DNA of 64,000 bases from Zizania palustris (GCA_019279435.1 JAAALK010000084.1:12604916-12668915); one strand, 5' to 3'; numbered from the stretch's first letter, positions 23,810-35,257 are shown. Numbers and translations: made by a program. The notes: generated by a model from the sequence alone, not told the origin.

Positions 23810-24869
23810 ATTGGTTCTTTTGTGCCTGATAACTCTGGCTAAGAGTTATTCAGTAATTAGATTAATATTATTTTAAGGTTTCAAATTAATTAGAACTATT
23901 TTTAAATTATATCTCTCTTTAATGCTCTGTTTATAGAAAATGAACCCTATTATGCCGTCCTTTGTATCCAATGTACATTATAACTATTTCGCTTGGATGA
24001 CTTGCTAAGTACTCAAAATACTCATCCTTGCATTCCCCCACCACTAGAAGAGGAGTTCATCATCAAAGATGAAGGTGATGCCTTTGAGCTAAGCCCAATC
24101 ACGTCTGTATGTGGAGTAGAGTCGTCGCTGCATCAATAAAGTTATTTATGTTTGACATTATTATTTTGAGGTTCTAATGACACCTCTATAATACATACTT
24201 TATTTATTTCATCGTAAAAAACAATGCTTTAGATGTCTAATAAGTTATCTATGGTGTGTCTCGGCTGATTTCTGAATGAAAGACTTTTCACACAACAAAT
24301 TGAAGGAAATTGTTGGAATTTTTTGGCGTGACGTGGATCATCTCACAAAGAAAGAATGTTACAATGCAAATAAGTTTATCGCGTGACAAGGAATGGATAT
24401 ATATATATATATTATCATCCTTAAAGCCTCCGGGAAATGGAGCTCCCACAGAATTCTAGCCAACGTGGTCGCTTCCGCGTGCGCCATGTCGCCCCCAGAC
24501 AGACCTGGAGATTTTTCAAAAACACCTTCCTGTTTATCGATAATCGCGTGAAGAACCAGCACATTACTATCTACTGTCATGCATTTGTTACGTGTGCGCC
24601 TCTACTTCCTGAGATTTTATATTCGAAGGAGAGAAGATTTCAAAAATTAGAGTGCACTCTATAAACAAAAAATATAGGGTTTTTTTTCGCAAAAGTAACA
24701 GGCGCTAGGATCGAGTCCAGAGCCCCGCTTGGTCGTGATCTCCATTCGCGCACCTCCGTCCCCACGTTGTAACCCTAGCCACCGCCGGACCGCTCGGACC
24801 ATCGCTCCGATTGCCCATAGCCACCTCTCTGGTCGTGAGGCCGCATGTCGAAGTGCGCACCTGGCAGCG
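23810..24869 (+). other. Non-coding flank right of element C; TA microsatellite
   Basis: Begins with target copy ATTGG and continues the AT-rich sequence interrupted at 13356, including CTTGCTAAGTACTC (about 24001). A short (AT)n tract lies at 24398-24413. No gene is seen. From about 24700 the sequence becomes GC-rich and leads into the CNOT11 exon. Confidence 0.4.
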
Positions 24870-25028
24870 AAGGAGGAGCACATACCTAGCGATGAAGGTA
24901 ACGCGGATGATCAGTCCAACCTCCTCTCTCTGCTCGCCGCCGCCTCGCGCCCGCTCACCGACGTCGTCGCCAACTTTCTCGCGCGGTTTCCCCGCGAGCG
25001 TTGCCTCCACGGCGGCGCAACGCTAGGG
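24870..25028 (+). pseudogene. CNOT11: CNOT11 exon 1, left part (split by element F)
   Basis: The plus-strand frame contains NLLSLLAAASRPL and VVANFLARFPRE, then GGATLG, where element F is inserted. This matches, from memory of the family, the N-terminus of subunit 11 of the CCR4-NOT deadenylase complex (mRNA poly(A) shortening, cytoplasm). The exon resumes at 30450 with FLPE in the same frame. No good start codon is found: the only in-frame ATG is at 24729, followed by low-quality sequence, and the place where a start is expected reads GCG-AAG. With later exons missing, I call it a gene fragment. Confidence 0.55.
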
Positions 25029-25310
25029 TGTTATGTCCCAAGTACTCCTTCGTTGATTCCAGTCACCAGAATGATGTTTGAGGGAGAGATACAGAGAAAT
25101 GAAGATGGGAATAGAAGCAGGAGGAAGAAGAGGTTCAGAATATGACTCAGTTGTTCGATCCCCACCTAACACACAGTTCTGCTATATATACTATCGCAAC
25201 AACCTGGCCCTCACTTGGCCCACACCTTTGGGTCCAACAACACATTTGGACGTCGGACTCTCGTGGGTCGCTGCCCGTGGCCTCCACCTATTGCCGACCC
25301 AGTCATGACA
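25029..25310 (-). repeat. 3' LTR of chromovirus F
   Basis: 282 bp, TGTTATGTCC...CAGTCATGACA. TATA-like TATATATAG on the minus strand near 25180-25192. The pol frame reads into it and stops at 25211. Confidence 0.88.
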
Positions 25311-26490
25311 TTCCCATCCCCTTCCGAAGTGGCTTGTCCGCAAGCCACAAACTGTGGAAACCGCGTCTTCAGTTCGTTAGAATCTTCCCAGGTAGCGAGC
25401 GCTGGTGACAAGCCTTGCCATTGCACTTTGATTTGTTCCACCACCTTAGCCCCTTTCTTGTACAGGCGACGAGCCAGAATGTTGCTAGGTAAGCGAACAC
25501 AGTCCTCCGCCATATCATCCGGACTCCCAGGCAAGGCCGGATCGACCACCACCGACGGGGGCACACCTTTCTTTAGTTGTGAGACATGAAAGACCGGATG
25601 GATCCGAGCATCCGTCGGTAGGCGCAACCTGTAAGCCACCGCCCCGACACGAGCTTCGACCTGAAAGGGACCAAAGTAACGGAACGAAAGCTTGTGGTTA
25701 GCACGGCTCGCCACAGATGTCTGAAGGTATGGTTGCAGTTTAACCAACACCCAGTCGCCAACAGCGAAAGTCTGTTCAGAACGGTGCTGGTCTGCTTGAA
25801 ACTTCATGCGTTGACGAGCTCGCTCCAAATGCTGACGCAAGAGGCCCAAGGCCAAACGACGATCAGCCAACCAAGTCTGCAATTCAGGGACGTGACACAC
25901 TCGGGCATCCATAATACCAAAATGACGAGGTGGATGGCCATAAAGAACCTCAAAAGGAGTAGTGCCCAAGACAGAATGATACGAAGTGTTGTACCAAAAT
26001 TCCGCGAGAGACAGCCACTGAATCCATTGCTTCGGACAAGCTGAAACAAAGCAACGGAGGTAAGCTTCCAGACATTGATTAACGCGTTCCGTTTGCCCGT
26101 CCGTTTGAGGGTGATAAGCTGTACTCATGGACAATTGAGTATTAGCAAGCCGGAACAATTCTTTCCATAAGGCACTAGTAAAGACCCGATCATGATCTGA
26201 AATCATAGACTGGGGCATTCCATGAAGCTTGTAAATATTCTCAAGATAGAGATGAGCCACATCCAGAGCCGTAAAGGGGTGAGAAAGAGCCATGAAATGC
26301 GCATACCTGGTCAGCTTATCCACCACAACCATAATGCAATTAAAGTTTTTGGAACGAGGCAATCCTTCCACGAAGTCAAGGGAAACTACTTGCCAAGCAT
26401 GTTCGGGAACAGGAAGGGGCTGAAGCAGACCGGGATAACGCACATGTTCAGACTTGGCCTGCTGGCAAATGGTACATTGGTCAATAAGTC
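25211..26490 (-). pseudogene. Integrase with chromodomain-like tail, chromovirus F
   Basis: The frame carries the end of the zinc finger (CTICQQAKSEH), the integrase core (SLDFVEGLPRSK, SDHDRVFTS, HPQTDGQTERVNQ), the GPY-type C-terminus (FRYFGPFQVEARVGAVAYRLRLP) and a chromodomain-like end (VQWQGLSPALATWED, RFPQF). It inserts element DNA into the genome; the chromodomain guides target choice. It is out of frame with RT because one base is missing near 26485, within the zinc-binding region. Otherwise the frame is clean. Confidence 0.85.
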
Positions 26491-28542
26491 AGCCACTGCC
26501 TTCTTCATGCCCGACCACAGAAACAAACGTTTGAGACGCCGATATGTAGCTTGGATCCCCGAGTGTCCACCCACCGCACTGTCATGGCATGCCTGCAAAA
26601 CCCACCGTTGAGTATCCTGATCAGCACCAGGCCAAATACGATCCCGGCAGCGAATAACACCATTCACCAGGGAAAAATTGCCCTCTGATTGTGTTGCCGA
26701 CCCACTTAGACGAGCCAACAATTGAGCAGTGGAAGGATCAGAAGAATAACCATCCACCAACGACTGTAACCACGAAGGGACTGCATGGGACACGGCAAAC
26801 ACTTCCTGGGAAGGAGTATGGCGGGACAACGCATCAGCAGCATGATTATCAGCCCCTTTCTTATACATGATGCGATATTGAAGCCCCAAAAGTTTAGTTA
26901 ATGCCTTCTGTTGCCAAGGTGTTGTCACCCTCTGGTCCGACAGATGAGTCAGGCTTCGCTGATCCGTGCGGATCTCAAACGGAGCTTGTTGTAAATACGG
27001 ACGCCAGCGATCCACTGCCATGAGAATAGCCAAACACTCTTTTTCATATGTGGACAATGCTTGATTACGAGGACCCAAAGCTTTGCTCAGAAATGCGACA
27101 GGATGGCCAGCTTGAGATAGGACAGCACCAATACCCTTGTCGGAGGCATCCGTTTCCACCACAAACGGCTTTGAGAAGTCCGGTAATGCCAAGACAGGAG
27201 CTGTAATCAGCGCTGTCTTCAGAGCTTGGAAGGCCTGTTCAGTCTCTGGTGTCCAAGAAAAAACCACACCCTTTTTCAATAGATCCGTCAACGGACGGCA
27301 AATAATACCGAAGTGCCGCACGAATTTGCGGTAATAACCAGCGAGGCCCAAAAAACCACGCACATCCTTGACATTCAGTGGTCGAGGCCAATTCTGGACA
27401 GCAGTAATGTTCTTAGCATCAGTGGAGACTCCGTCTGGACCAATCACGTGTCCCAAATATGTTAACGATTGCTGGGCAAAGACACATTTAGAGCGTTTCA
27501 CCTTCAACTGATGCTGAGTAAGAATATCAAAAACCAATCGCAAATGCTGGAGATGATCGGGCAAGGTCTGACTGTAAATCAAAATGTCATCAATGAAAAC
27601 CAGAACACATTTGCGTAACAATGGGGCAAGGATGGTATTCATAGTGCCTTGGAATGTAGCGGGGGCACTAGTCAGACCATAAGACATTACTTTAAACTCA
27701 TAGTGGCCGTGATGTGTTTGGAAGGCAGTTTTATGCTCATCTTCTGGACGCATTCGGATCTGGTGGTAACCAGCCCTGAGATCAAGGCTAGAAAACCAAC
27801 AAGCCCCTGCTAACTCATCAAGTAGTTCATCAATGATTGGTAACGGGTAGCGATTCTTAACGGTAATCGCATTAAGATGGCGATAATCCACACAAAACCT
27901 CCAGGTACCATCCTTTTTCTGTACCAATAGCACGGGGGAAGCAAATGGACTAGCACTTGGCTGAATGACCCCTTGGGTTAACATCTCTTTGACTTGCTTC
28001 TCGATTTCATCCTTTTGAGCCGGGTTATAACGGTACGGTCGAAGATTTACTGGCCGCGCCCCAGGAATTAACGGAATAGAATGATCAAATGCACGGGAAG
28101 GAGGAAGGCCTGTGGGCACCGCAAAAATCTGATCATACTCAGCCAATAACGCAGAAACCGCTGCTGGAAGGAGAGCATTGTCGTGATCCGCACGGACGGC
28201 ACAACAATGTAGCACCCGAGCCACTGAACCTGTCTCACAAAGATGATGTAATTGCGCCGAATTGATCGAGTGGCAACTATGCACCTGAGATTGCACGCCT
28301 TGTAAAGTCACCATAGCATTGTCCACGGTAAAGGAAAATTGCTTCCGTTTCCAATCCACGGACATGGGGCTGTGGCCTTCCAACCAATCCATGCCCAGAA
28401 TTACATCATAGCACGCCAATGGTATCACCTTGAAGGAGTTGCAAAACGTATGTCCTTGAATCCACCAGGGACAATGCGGAAGCTCTGTAGCACAGGAAAT
28501 AGTCCCTCCATCTGCCACTTTGACCTGAATGGGGCATAACAT
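26480..28542 (-). pseudogene. Protease end, RT and RNase H of chromovirus F
   Basis: Frame from 28542: rest of the protease (VILGMDWLEGH), reverse transcriptase (FCVDYRHLNAITVKNRYPLP, the active site VFIDDILIYS) and Ty3 RNase H (VETDASDKGIGAVLSQ, TDQRSLTHL), then the start of the integrase zinc finger, where the one-base deletion diverts it. It shares its frame with gag, from which it is separated only by the TAG at 28543-28545. Confidence 0.87.
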
Positions 28543-30084
28543 CTATACCACCCCTTGCAAACGCGCCGCCAAATGTGCTGCAACAAAGGTACTGGAGCTC
28601 CCCGAATCCACCAGCATTAACACTGGGTGGCCTTGCAGTTCACCTTGAAGGCGCATCGTACGCCCCGTTTCTTGACCCTGAACAGCAGCCATAGAGATAA
28701 TAAGAAGTGATTCACTCTCCTCAACTATACCAGCATGCCAACCAGGCTGCCCCTGATCCACCGTCGTATCACCAGCTGTTAATAAGGCCCAGAGCTCTTC
28801 GACAACGTGCAGCTGCACTGTAGCCGAACAGACATGCTGCAGACTCCACTTTTCACCGCATTTGTAGCACTCACCGCGAGCACGACGGTAAGCACGAAGT
28901 ACTGCCACCTTATCTTCAGTAGACTGGTTAGGAGTGGAATCAGCACGGCGATGCTCCGCCGACGGGATGCCTTTAGATGAACCAGGTCGACGAGGTGGTA
29001 ACGGTAACGGCATCGCCGACCGCATACCAGGTGGTCGAGATGGCGTCCACGAGTCCGAACGACGCACCGAAGGCTTCAACACTGTCAATGCGTCCTCCTG
29101 CAACAACGCCAAAGAGAGGGCAATATCCAAATCGCGAGGACGATGCATCTGTACGACAACACGAATTTCATCCCGCAACCCATCCACAAAGCGTGACGGA
29201 AAAAACAGAGGATCCCAATTAGAGTGATGTGCTAATAACGCTCCCTTGAGTTCCCCAAACTTTTCCGAATATTCAGTAACCGACCCCAGCTGTTTAAAAT
29301 GGAACAGTTGTTTCAAGACCAACTGGAACTCATCTTGCCCAAATTTTGAAGAAATGGCAGCACAAAAATCCTCCCAATCCAGGACATCCAAGTCCACATT
29401 CAAATCATCCAGCCAACTAGCAGCCATCCCCACGAAATGCATGGTAGCAGAATTTACCCAAAGTGATCTGTGCATCCCAAAAATCTTAAAATACGATTCA
29501 CATTTTCTTTTCCATGACTTCGGTTTGTCCCCATTAAACACCGGAAATTCCAGCTTAGGTGTTGGTGAATGTGAATACCCCTGTCCCCCTTCTTTTCCCA
29601 AGCGAATTCCCTTGTCCCCGTGAAATGGAGCAGCACAAGTCGGGGAGAGGTCAAACAACGTACCCTTGTCCGGGGTTTGATCGATAGGGGTAAAACCCCG
29701 ACCAATCTCTCCCCGGTTCGTCGTTGGCAGGCGGTGGCCATCTGGCCGATGTAGCGCTTCCTCCACCTTGAGCAACGTCGGCAAAACTCCCTCCGACGCA
29801 GATCGCTTCACGGGAGTCGGTAGGAGGCCAGGTAAGTCCACTGGACGCACCGTCAGGACCGGATTGCGCGAGATGCGGTCCACCTCCGCCTTCAGGTCGC
29901 CCATCTCGCCCCGCAGCTCTTCGACGGCCCCATCCATCCGCGGTCGCCACCCCGCCAACTCTCGCACCACCGGCGCCATATCCTCAATAACAGCGGATGC
30001 CGCTGCTACCGATCCCTGGATCGACGCATTTTGCTCTTGGATCGTCTGCATCGCCTTGATGAGTTCAGCGATTTGCTGCTCCAT
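28543..30084 (-). pseudogene. gag and protease start of chromovirus F
   Basis: About 513 codons from the ATG at 30084. Features: N-terminal coiled coil (MEQQIAELIKAMQTIQEQN), the retrotransposon gag domain (ATMHFVGMAASWLDDL, FSSKFG-like, ELKGALLAHH), a zinc-knuckle-like CYKCGEKWSLQHVC, and the aspartic protease active site LVDSGSSSTFV. A TAG ends the frame inside the protease, just after RLQGVV; pol follows in the same frame. A stop there would truncate the protease, so it is more likely damage than a working readthrough site. Confidence 0.85.
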
Positions 30085-30149
30085 CCTTTGAGTTTTCACT
30101 TGTTGCCGCGTCTGGAAGCGAGGGACTTCCGATTTCTCCAGGGTGAAGA

Positions 30150-30161
30150 GCTCTGATACCA
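30150..30161 (-). other. Primer binding site of chromovirus F
   Basis: TGGTATCAGAGC on the minus strand, three bases from the 5' LTR; initiator tRNA-Met type. Confidence 0.85.
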
Positions 30162-30164
30162 GAT

Positions 30165-30446
30165 TGTTATGTCCCAAGTACTCCTTCGTTGATTCCAGTC
30201 ACCAGAATGATGTTTGAGGGAGAGATACAGAGAAATGAAGATGGGAATAGAAGCAGGAGGAAGAAGAGGTTCAGAATATGACTCAGTTGTTCGATCCCCA
30301 CCTAACACACAGTTCTGCTATATATACTATCGCAACAACCTAGCCCTCACTTGGCCCACACCTTTGGGTCCAACAACACATTTGGACGTCGGACTCTCGT
30401 GGGTCGCTGCCCGTGGCCTCCACCTATTGCCGACCCAGTCATGACA
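30165..30446 (-). repeat. 5' LTR of chromovirus F
   Basis: 282 bp, one visible difference from the left LTR (CCTAGCC versus CCTGGCC). Confidence 0.88.
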
Positions 30447-30449
30447 GGG

Positions 30450-30461
30450 TTCCTCCCCGAG
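30450..30461 (+). pseudogene. CNOT11: CNOT11 exon 1, right end
   Basis: TTCCTCCCCGAG continues the frame of 24870-25028 (G then F-L-P-E). The exon is followed by GCAAGC, so the donor would be GC instead of GT. GC-AG introns exist but are rare, so this may be a mutated donor. Confidence 0.5.
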
Positions 30462-31938
30462 GCAAGCCAAGCTCCCCCCCTAGCCTCCTTCTGTCCTTGC
30501 TATACTTGGATATTGTTGGCCATATAATTTGGGTTATGATTTGCTTGCTCTCAGATGGATCGTTGAACTTCCAGATTTCATGGCAGTGTTTCTTTTTAGC
30601 ATAGAGGAGCTGCGAAATTTTACATTTCCTTGTGGTCTCCAATTGTTAGTTTAGTCAGGTTTGAACTGATTCATGTTAGATTTTCTGAGGCTTGATTAGG
30701 AATCCACTGCCGTTGTTGACTCTGTATCCATGAAGTGAACTATTTCTTGGTGTGATTAAGGAACATTGTTAACATTATTAATCCATAAACCCACTTCATT
30801 GTTGGTTTGACATGATCTATTTAATAGACATACTCCTCGTAATCCATGTGCATTTTTATCAATCTTCTTAGTTCATTCAGAAGTAAATACTAACAGGGCA
30901 GTGCTGAGAGCTGAGCATTGCTTATTCTATTGGATTTATTGAGTTCCTGGTGCAGAGTAGAATAGCAAATGGGATGATATTATGGATTTGTTTCTTGTTC
31001 TCAACTTCCTTTTTATTTGTTAAGGCATGTTTTTCAGTACTTTGATTCCATTAATATGTTTGCTTCAAATTGTAAAACCATTTTGAAGTACACATCATGA
31101 AATAATTCTTTACTCCTAACACAACAATAGCTACAAAAGAAAATCGGCACTTCAATTTATCTCTAGCTAACAACATGCATTTGAAAGGTTTCGAGAGGCT
31201 ATTCTCAATTATCATGATTTTATTTTCTCACCAAGCATAAAAGTAACTCTTCTATTTATCTTCTCTGATTATAATGGAGTTAATTAGCCATATTTTTCAT
31301 ATGAGAGCAACAATGAAGGTCATCACAAACAGGCATAGTTCTTATGTGCCATAAAATTGTCACTTACTCACTTCGATATAGTTTACCACCATAAATTTGC
31401 TGTTTTCCTTGGCACTGTCAAATTCAAACCATTACCCTTGAGAAAGTGGCATGTAAAGGTAATGGTTTGGAATGTGGTGACATCAAAGTAAAAACAAATT
31501 TGGAGGGGCAAATTAGGAAAAAGAGGAACCTTCCGTGCCAAATAAGGAACATCATCTGGTAGAAATTATTTTATGAATCTGTAAATCCATTATGTGCTCT
31601 AATGATGATGAATGCTAAGGTTTGAAATCAATATACAAGGACTGCAATATAGTGTGTTGTCCAGTTTGTTGACCAAATATTAATTGCCACATCTATTGTT
31701 TGACCGTTCAAAAGGGCACAATAAGTATTTTTTATTTACTCTGAAGAATAATACCATGTTTTCACAATGCATTTGCAAGTGTTTTTGAGGTTAGGTTATT
31801 CATCTTTGTTATTCATGACCATGCTAAGAGATGTTTTTGTGAATGCCCATTTTTGTAGATATTGTTTTTAGCTCTAAGATTTGTTGTCACAGGAACAATG
31901 AAGCTCGGAGTTTGATATATTCTATTATATTTTGCTAG
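30462..31938 (+). other. Presumed CNOT11 intron 1
   Basis: AT-rich, no coding frame, ends TTTTGCTAG before exon 2. Nothing else is recognised in it. Confidence 0.45.
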
Positions 31939-32043
31939 GACAAGAAGATGCTTCATCTTAATGGACGGTTAATTGCATTTGCAATTCTTCACCAGAGTTA
32001 TTCCTTGGAGCCGGCAAATCCATATGTTTCTTTTTTGTTAAAT
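31939..32043 (+). pseudogene. CNOT11: CNOT11 exon 2
   Basis: Exactly 35 codons between an AG acceptor and a GTAAGC donor. It reads DKKMLHLNGRLIAFAILHQS and, at its end, NPYVSFLLN. The order (exon 1 ...RFP...GATL, then EDKKML, LIAFAILHQSYS, NPYVSFLLN) follows the N-terminal region of plant CNOT11 as I remember it and resembles human CNOT11 in the NPF/FLLN stretch. The next exon of the family is not found downstream within the window, so only the first two exons remain. Confidence 0.6.
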
Positions 32044-32977
32044 GTAAGCCATAAATCCATATTTAACCTTACACATGTACTGTGTGTAATTTTTGTCACT
32101 GTTTTGTCAAGTGGTAACAAAGTCATGCCGTCTTCTATTCTAAACATGGTAATTTTTTGTTTTGTAGTTCTTTGTTTGTTAAAATATATCATTTATTCTT
32201 ATAGGGAATGAACCAACTTGAGTTGAGAGATGCATTTAAAAATGATTTCAAGGTTGTTATTGGTGAATTTACTTAATATAAAGATACATATAATACAAAT
32301 ATACTGATTTTACTAAAAAACGTGGCTTATCGATGGGGCCCAACGGGCATGCCTCCCAGTCTAGTATATTATATAATTTGGCTAAATAAGTCACCGTGCC
32401 ATTTCGTTGTTGAAAATAATCCTCACGTAAGTGAAAAGAACTCAAACCACGTAGATTTTGATTTGCTATTAGAATAGGAATCTAGACATTTCCTACAGCA
32501 TTACACAAATCCTACTAGGATTCATATATGTGTCTAGTAGATTCTATAAAATTGAGATATAACATATATTTTAGATGTAGTGTGCAACTGACAAAAATGT
32601 ATATTTTAGATGTAGTGTGCAACTGACAAAAATGTATATTTTAGATGTAGTGTGCAACTGACAAAAATGAGACGAACAAAATCTGAAATTTGTCTTCTAC
32701 CATTTGTATTCTTCACCACCAATTTTATTTATGAAGTTAGAAATCCTTGATCACATTGCCGAGTACCACATCAGGAATCGTTATGTGTAGTCGGATGAGC
32801 CCAAACACAAACATAGAAAATATTGTGTGTAGTCGGGTGTGCATGGTATTTTTCCAACATTCATGCCTAGGCCAACATTAATTGCACAACACGTTGGCCT
32901 TCTTGGATCATACTTGAGCTGCCACCCGACGTCTTGTGTTTAGAAAGAGCTGCCACCCAACGGGGTGTTTAGACTAA
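32044..32977. other. Non-coding stretch with 35-bp tandem repeat
   Basis: No gene seen; the ORF at 31948-32211 merely overlaps CNOT11 exon 2 and reads into the intron. It includes a candidate Helitron 3' end (CTAGT at 32361-32365) and the repeat at 32565-32669. Confidence 0.4.
32565..32669. repeat. Tandem repeat, 3 x 35 bp
   Basis: The unit starts TATATTTTAGATGTAG and ends CTGACAAAAATG; three perfect copies begin at 32565, 32600 and 32635. Confidence 0.95.
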
Positions 32978-33359
32978 AGGTGTGTTTGATTTAATTTTTC
33001 AACTAACTTCTTTGTTAGAAAACTAAACATTAAACAAAACAAGTATCGAATGAAACCATTTTTTTAAACCGCAATAATTTTTTTACCAATACAAAGTAAA
33101 AATTATCTATCCTTTAGATTTCACAACTTTATGGTTTACTGCTTAATCCTTTCGTTAGTAGCTTATTATATTTGTTGTTGATTGATATATAGAATCATTT
33201 TTTATATTGTTAGGCTCCGTGGAATTAGTTTATCGCATAACTACTCCAACCAAATAAATTTATAGCTTTTCCATAGCTCAAAGTTAAGAATAGTTTTTTT
33301 ACGGCTCACGGCTTGTAACAGTTTTTTTTTTGAAATCTATATTTCAACCAAACACACTC
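32978..33359. mobile_element. Tourist-like (PIF/Harbinger) MITE, 382 bp
   Basis: Terminal inverted repeats AGGTGTGTTTGATT (left) and AACCAAACACACTC (right), flanked by TAA at 32975-32977 and 33360-33362. A 3-bp TAA duplication and small size fit the Tourist group. No ORF. Confidence 0.65.
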
Positions 33360-33362
33360 TAA

Positions 33363-33840
33363 TTGTGTCATGCAACCCGTGATCAACTATATATACAAGC
33401 TTATCAATTATGTTCTAGTACTAGGCGAAATAGCTAGTATGTATTTTTTTACTTAAATCGGTACATATTAAACGACATATCTTTTCAATCTGACTATTCT
33501 AATCAATATTGATCAATACTAGTCATTTCGGTTAATATTGTTCGTACCGATCAAAATTATATTTTGAATTTTATTTGAGATACATATTATATATTACTTA
33601 AACTAAGATATATATTATATTATATTGAAGCCATATAATATGTTTAAGAAACCGAGCATATTTATTTATTTTGATATATATTTAAAAAATGAGAATATTG
33701 TGTAAAAATAAATTTATATTATTTTATTAAACCTCAAAAAGTACACTAATATCATTTGAAACTAAAATATTCTATTATAAGAACTAAACTATAATGGGAA
33801 TAACGTGCGAATGAATGGAATTAACGATCTTGCTTCTAAT
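33363..33840. other. AT-rich intergenic sequence
   Basis: Very AT-rich, no gene, RNA or repeat that I can name. Confidence 0.5.
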
Positions 33841-33843
33841 TAA

Positions 33844-34783
33844 GGCCCTGTTTGTTTGAGCTTTCAGCCAGCTTCTTGTCCCCAAAAGCTGAAAGCTGAA
33901 ACAAACAATTAGCTTTCTAGTCTAAATTTTCATTCTTCAAAAACTCTGAAAAACATGTTTGAATGGAAAGCTGAGATGTGCCAAAAAACGAGCTTCTGGT
34001 GGGCTTTTGGAAATAATTACCCACCTGTCACTGGTAAAGTGGCTCGAATCGTTATTTTTTGTTTTCTCCTCCTGAAACCCTAGTATGTCTTCCTTCCACC
34101 TGATCGCCGCCGCCAAGTGCCCTCCCCTTGCCATCGAGCCGTCGCGCCTCCTCCCGCGCCCTCCGCCCAATCCGCCGCGCCCTCCTCCCCCGTCTCCCCT
34201 TGTGCCCTATGCCTGAGCCGTTTCAGATCGCCTCTCCTCACGCGCCCTCCGGTCGGCGCCGCTCCTCCCCTCGCGCGCCTCCATCTGGCGGCACTCCTCC
34301 CTTCGTGGCCTCCGACCAGCGCCACTCCTCCTCTCGTGCGCCCTCCTCCTCTCGTGCGCCCTCCGGCCGACACCGCTCCTCCCCTCACACGCCCTCCGTA
34401 CGGCAGCGTGCCTCCCCTCACGGCCTTCGTCCAGCGCCGCTCCTCTCCTCGCGCGCCCTCCATCCAGCGGCGTTCCTTCGTCCAAGCTATTGTTTCAGTT
34501 TGTCATTTTAGCCCCAATAGTTGTTTAAACTAGCTATTGTTGTTGCTGCTATTGTTTCTGTTTGTCATTTTAGCCCCAACGATTGTTTAAACTGCTTGTA
34601 AGATTGGAGAAATAGGAAAAATACTAACAATAAATCATGTAATCTACATCTCTAAAATGTCAATCTTATATTCATAAAAGCTAGATTGCCAAACAAACCC
34701 CAGCTTTTAGAAAAGCTAGCTTTCAGAAAGCCACCGTTCCACAAAATTAGTTTTTGAAAAGTAAAAGCTCAAACAAATGGGGT
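33844..34783. mobile_element. MITE with GC-rich insert, PIF/Harbinger-like
   Basis: The left end GGCCCTGTTTGTTTGAGCTTT is mirrored by AAAGCTCAAACAAATGGGG at the right; TTAA stands at both sides (33840-33843, 34783-34786). The first and last 200 bases are AT-rich. The middle (34080-34500) is a Pro/Arg-coding GC-rich block that is open in several frames on both strands, perhaps captured gene DNA. No conserved domain is visible. Confidence 0.5.
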
Positions 34784-34933
34784 TAAAGGTTAGACAGAGT
34801 CAATGGAATTCGGCGAAAAAACAGTGAGGTTCACTAAAAAGAAAAAAAAACATTTTTCGTCCGTTCCCAATTTGCCATTGTTTCTCATCCCCAACCACAC
34901 CAACAGGCAATAGCTCTCCTTACATCCCTCCCC

Positions 34934-35257
34934 ATGATCTCCCTGCTCCGCCGCGTGCTCTCCGCCTCCTCGTCGCCGGCGGCGCCTCGGGGGAGGTCTC
35001 TTCTTGCCGCGCTCCTCCCTCCGTCGGCCAGCGCTCTCCACCCATGCTGTGCCCCAGCTGCGCCGGAGCTACCGAGGCGGGCGTTCCATGCCTCGCCGAG
35101 CCCCTTGGGATTCAGGTCCACATCTACGTCGTTGTCATGCTCGGAGGCCGGGGTGGCTGTGGGGGAGGATGGGCTGGATGTCTCGAGGCTGGGGATCTCG
35201 CCACGGATCGTGGAGAGGCTCGCCGCCCGGGGCATCACCAAGCTCTTCCCCATCCAG
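34934..35257 (+). CDS. RH53: DEAD-box helicase exon 1
   Basis: 108 codons from the first ATG (MISLLRRVLSASS). GC-rich; presequence then the Q-motif region RLGISPRIVERLAARGI...FPIQ. Followed by donor GTACTG. The downstream VLPAAL is intron. Confidence 0.88.

Larger units (their letters stand above)
25029..30446 (-). mobile_element. Chromovirus F (Ty3/gypsy, Reina-like), 5.4 kb, young
   Basis: Two 282-bp LTRs that differ at one base by eye, primer site TGGTATCAGAGC, gag-pol and a polypurine tract. The small size, short LTRs and a chromodomain-like integrase tail fit the Reina clade of chromoviruses. The flanks share AGGGT only if the terminal T/A of the LTR is counted, so the target duplication is unclear. 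Element F sits inside exon 1 of the CNOT11 fragment. Confidence 0.88.

Noticed and set aside
30447..30604. ORF reading through the CNOT11 exon end and beyond
   Set aside because: The exon-like match ends at GAG before GCAAGC; later codons resemble intron.
34117..34533. Pro/Arg-rich ORFs near the helicase
   Set aside because: Open in many frames because the block is GC-rich and low-complexity; no conserved domain, start context or splice sites.
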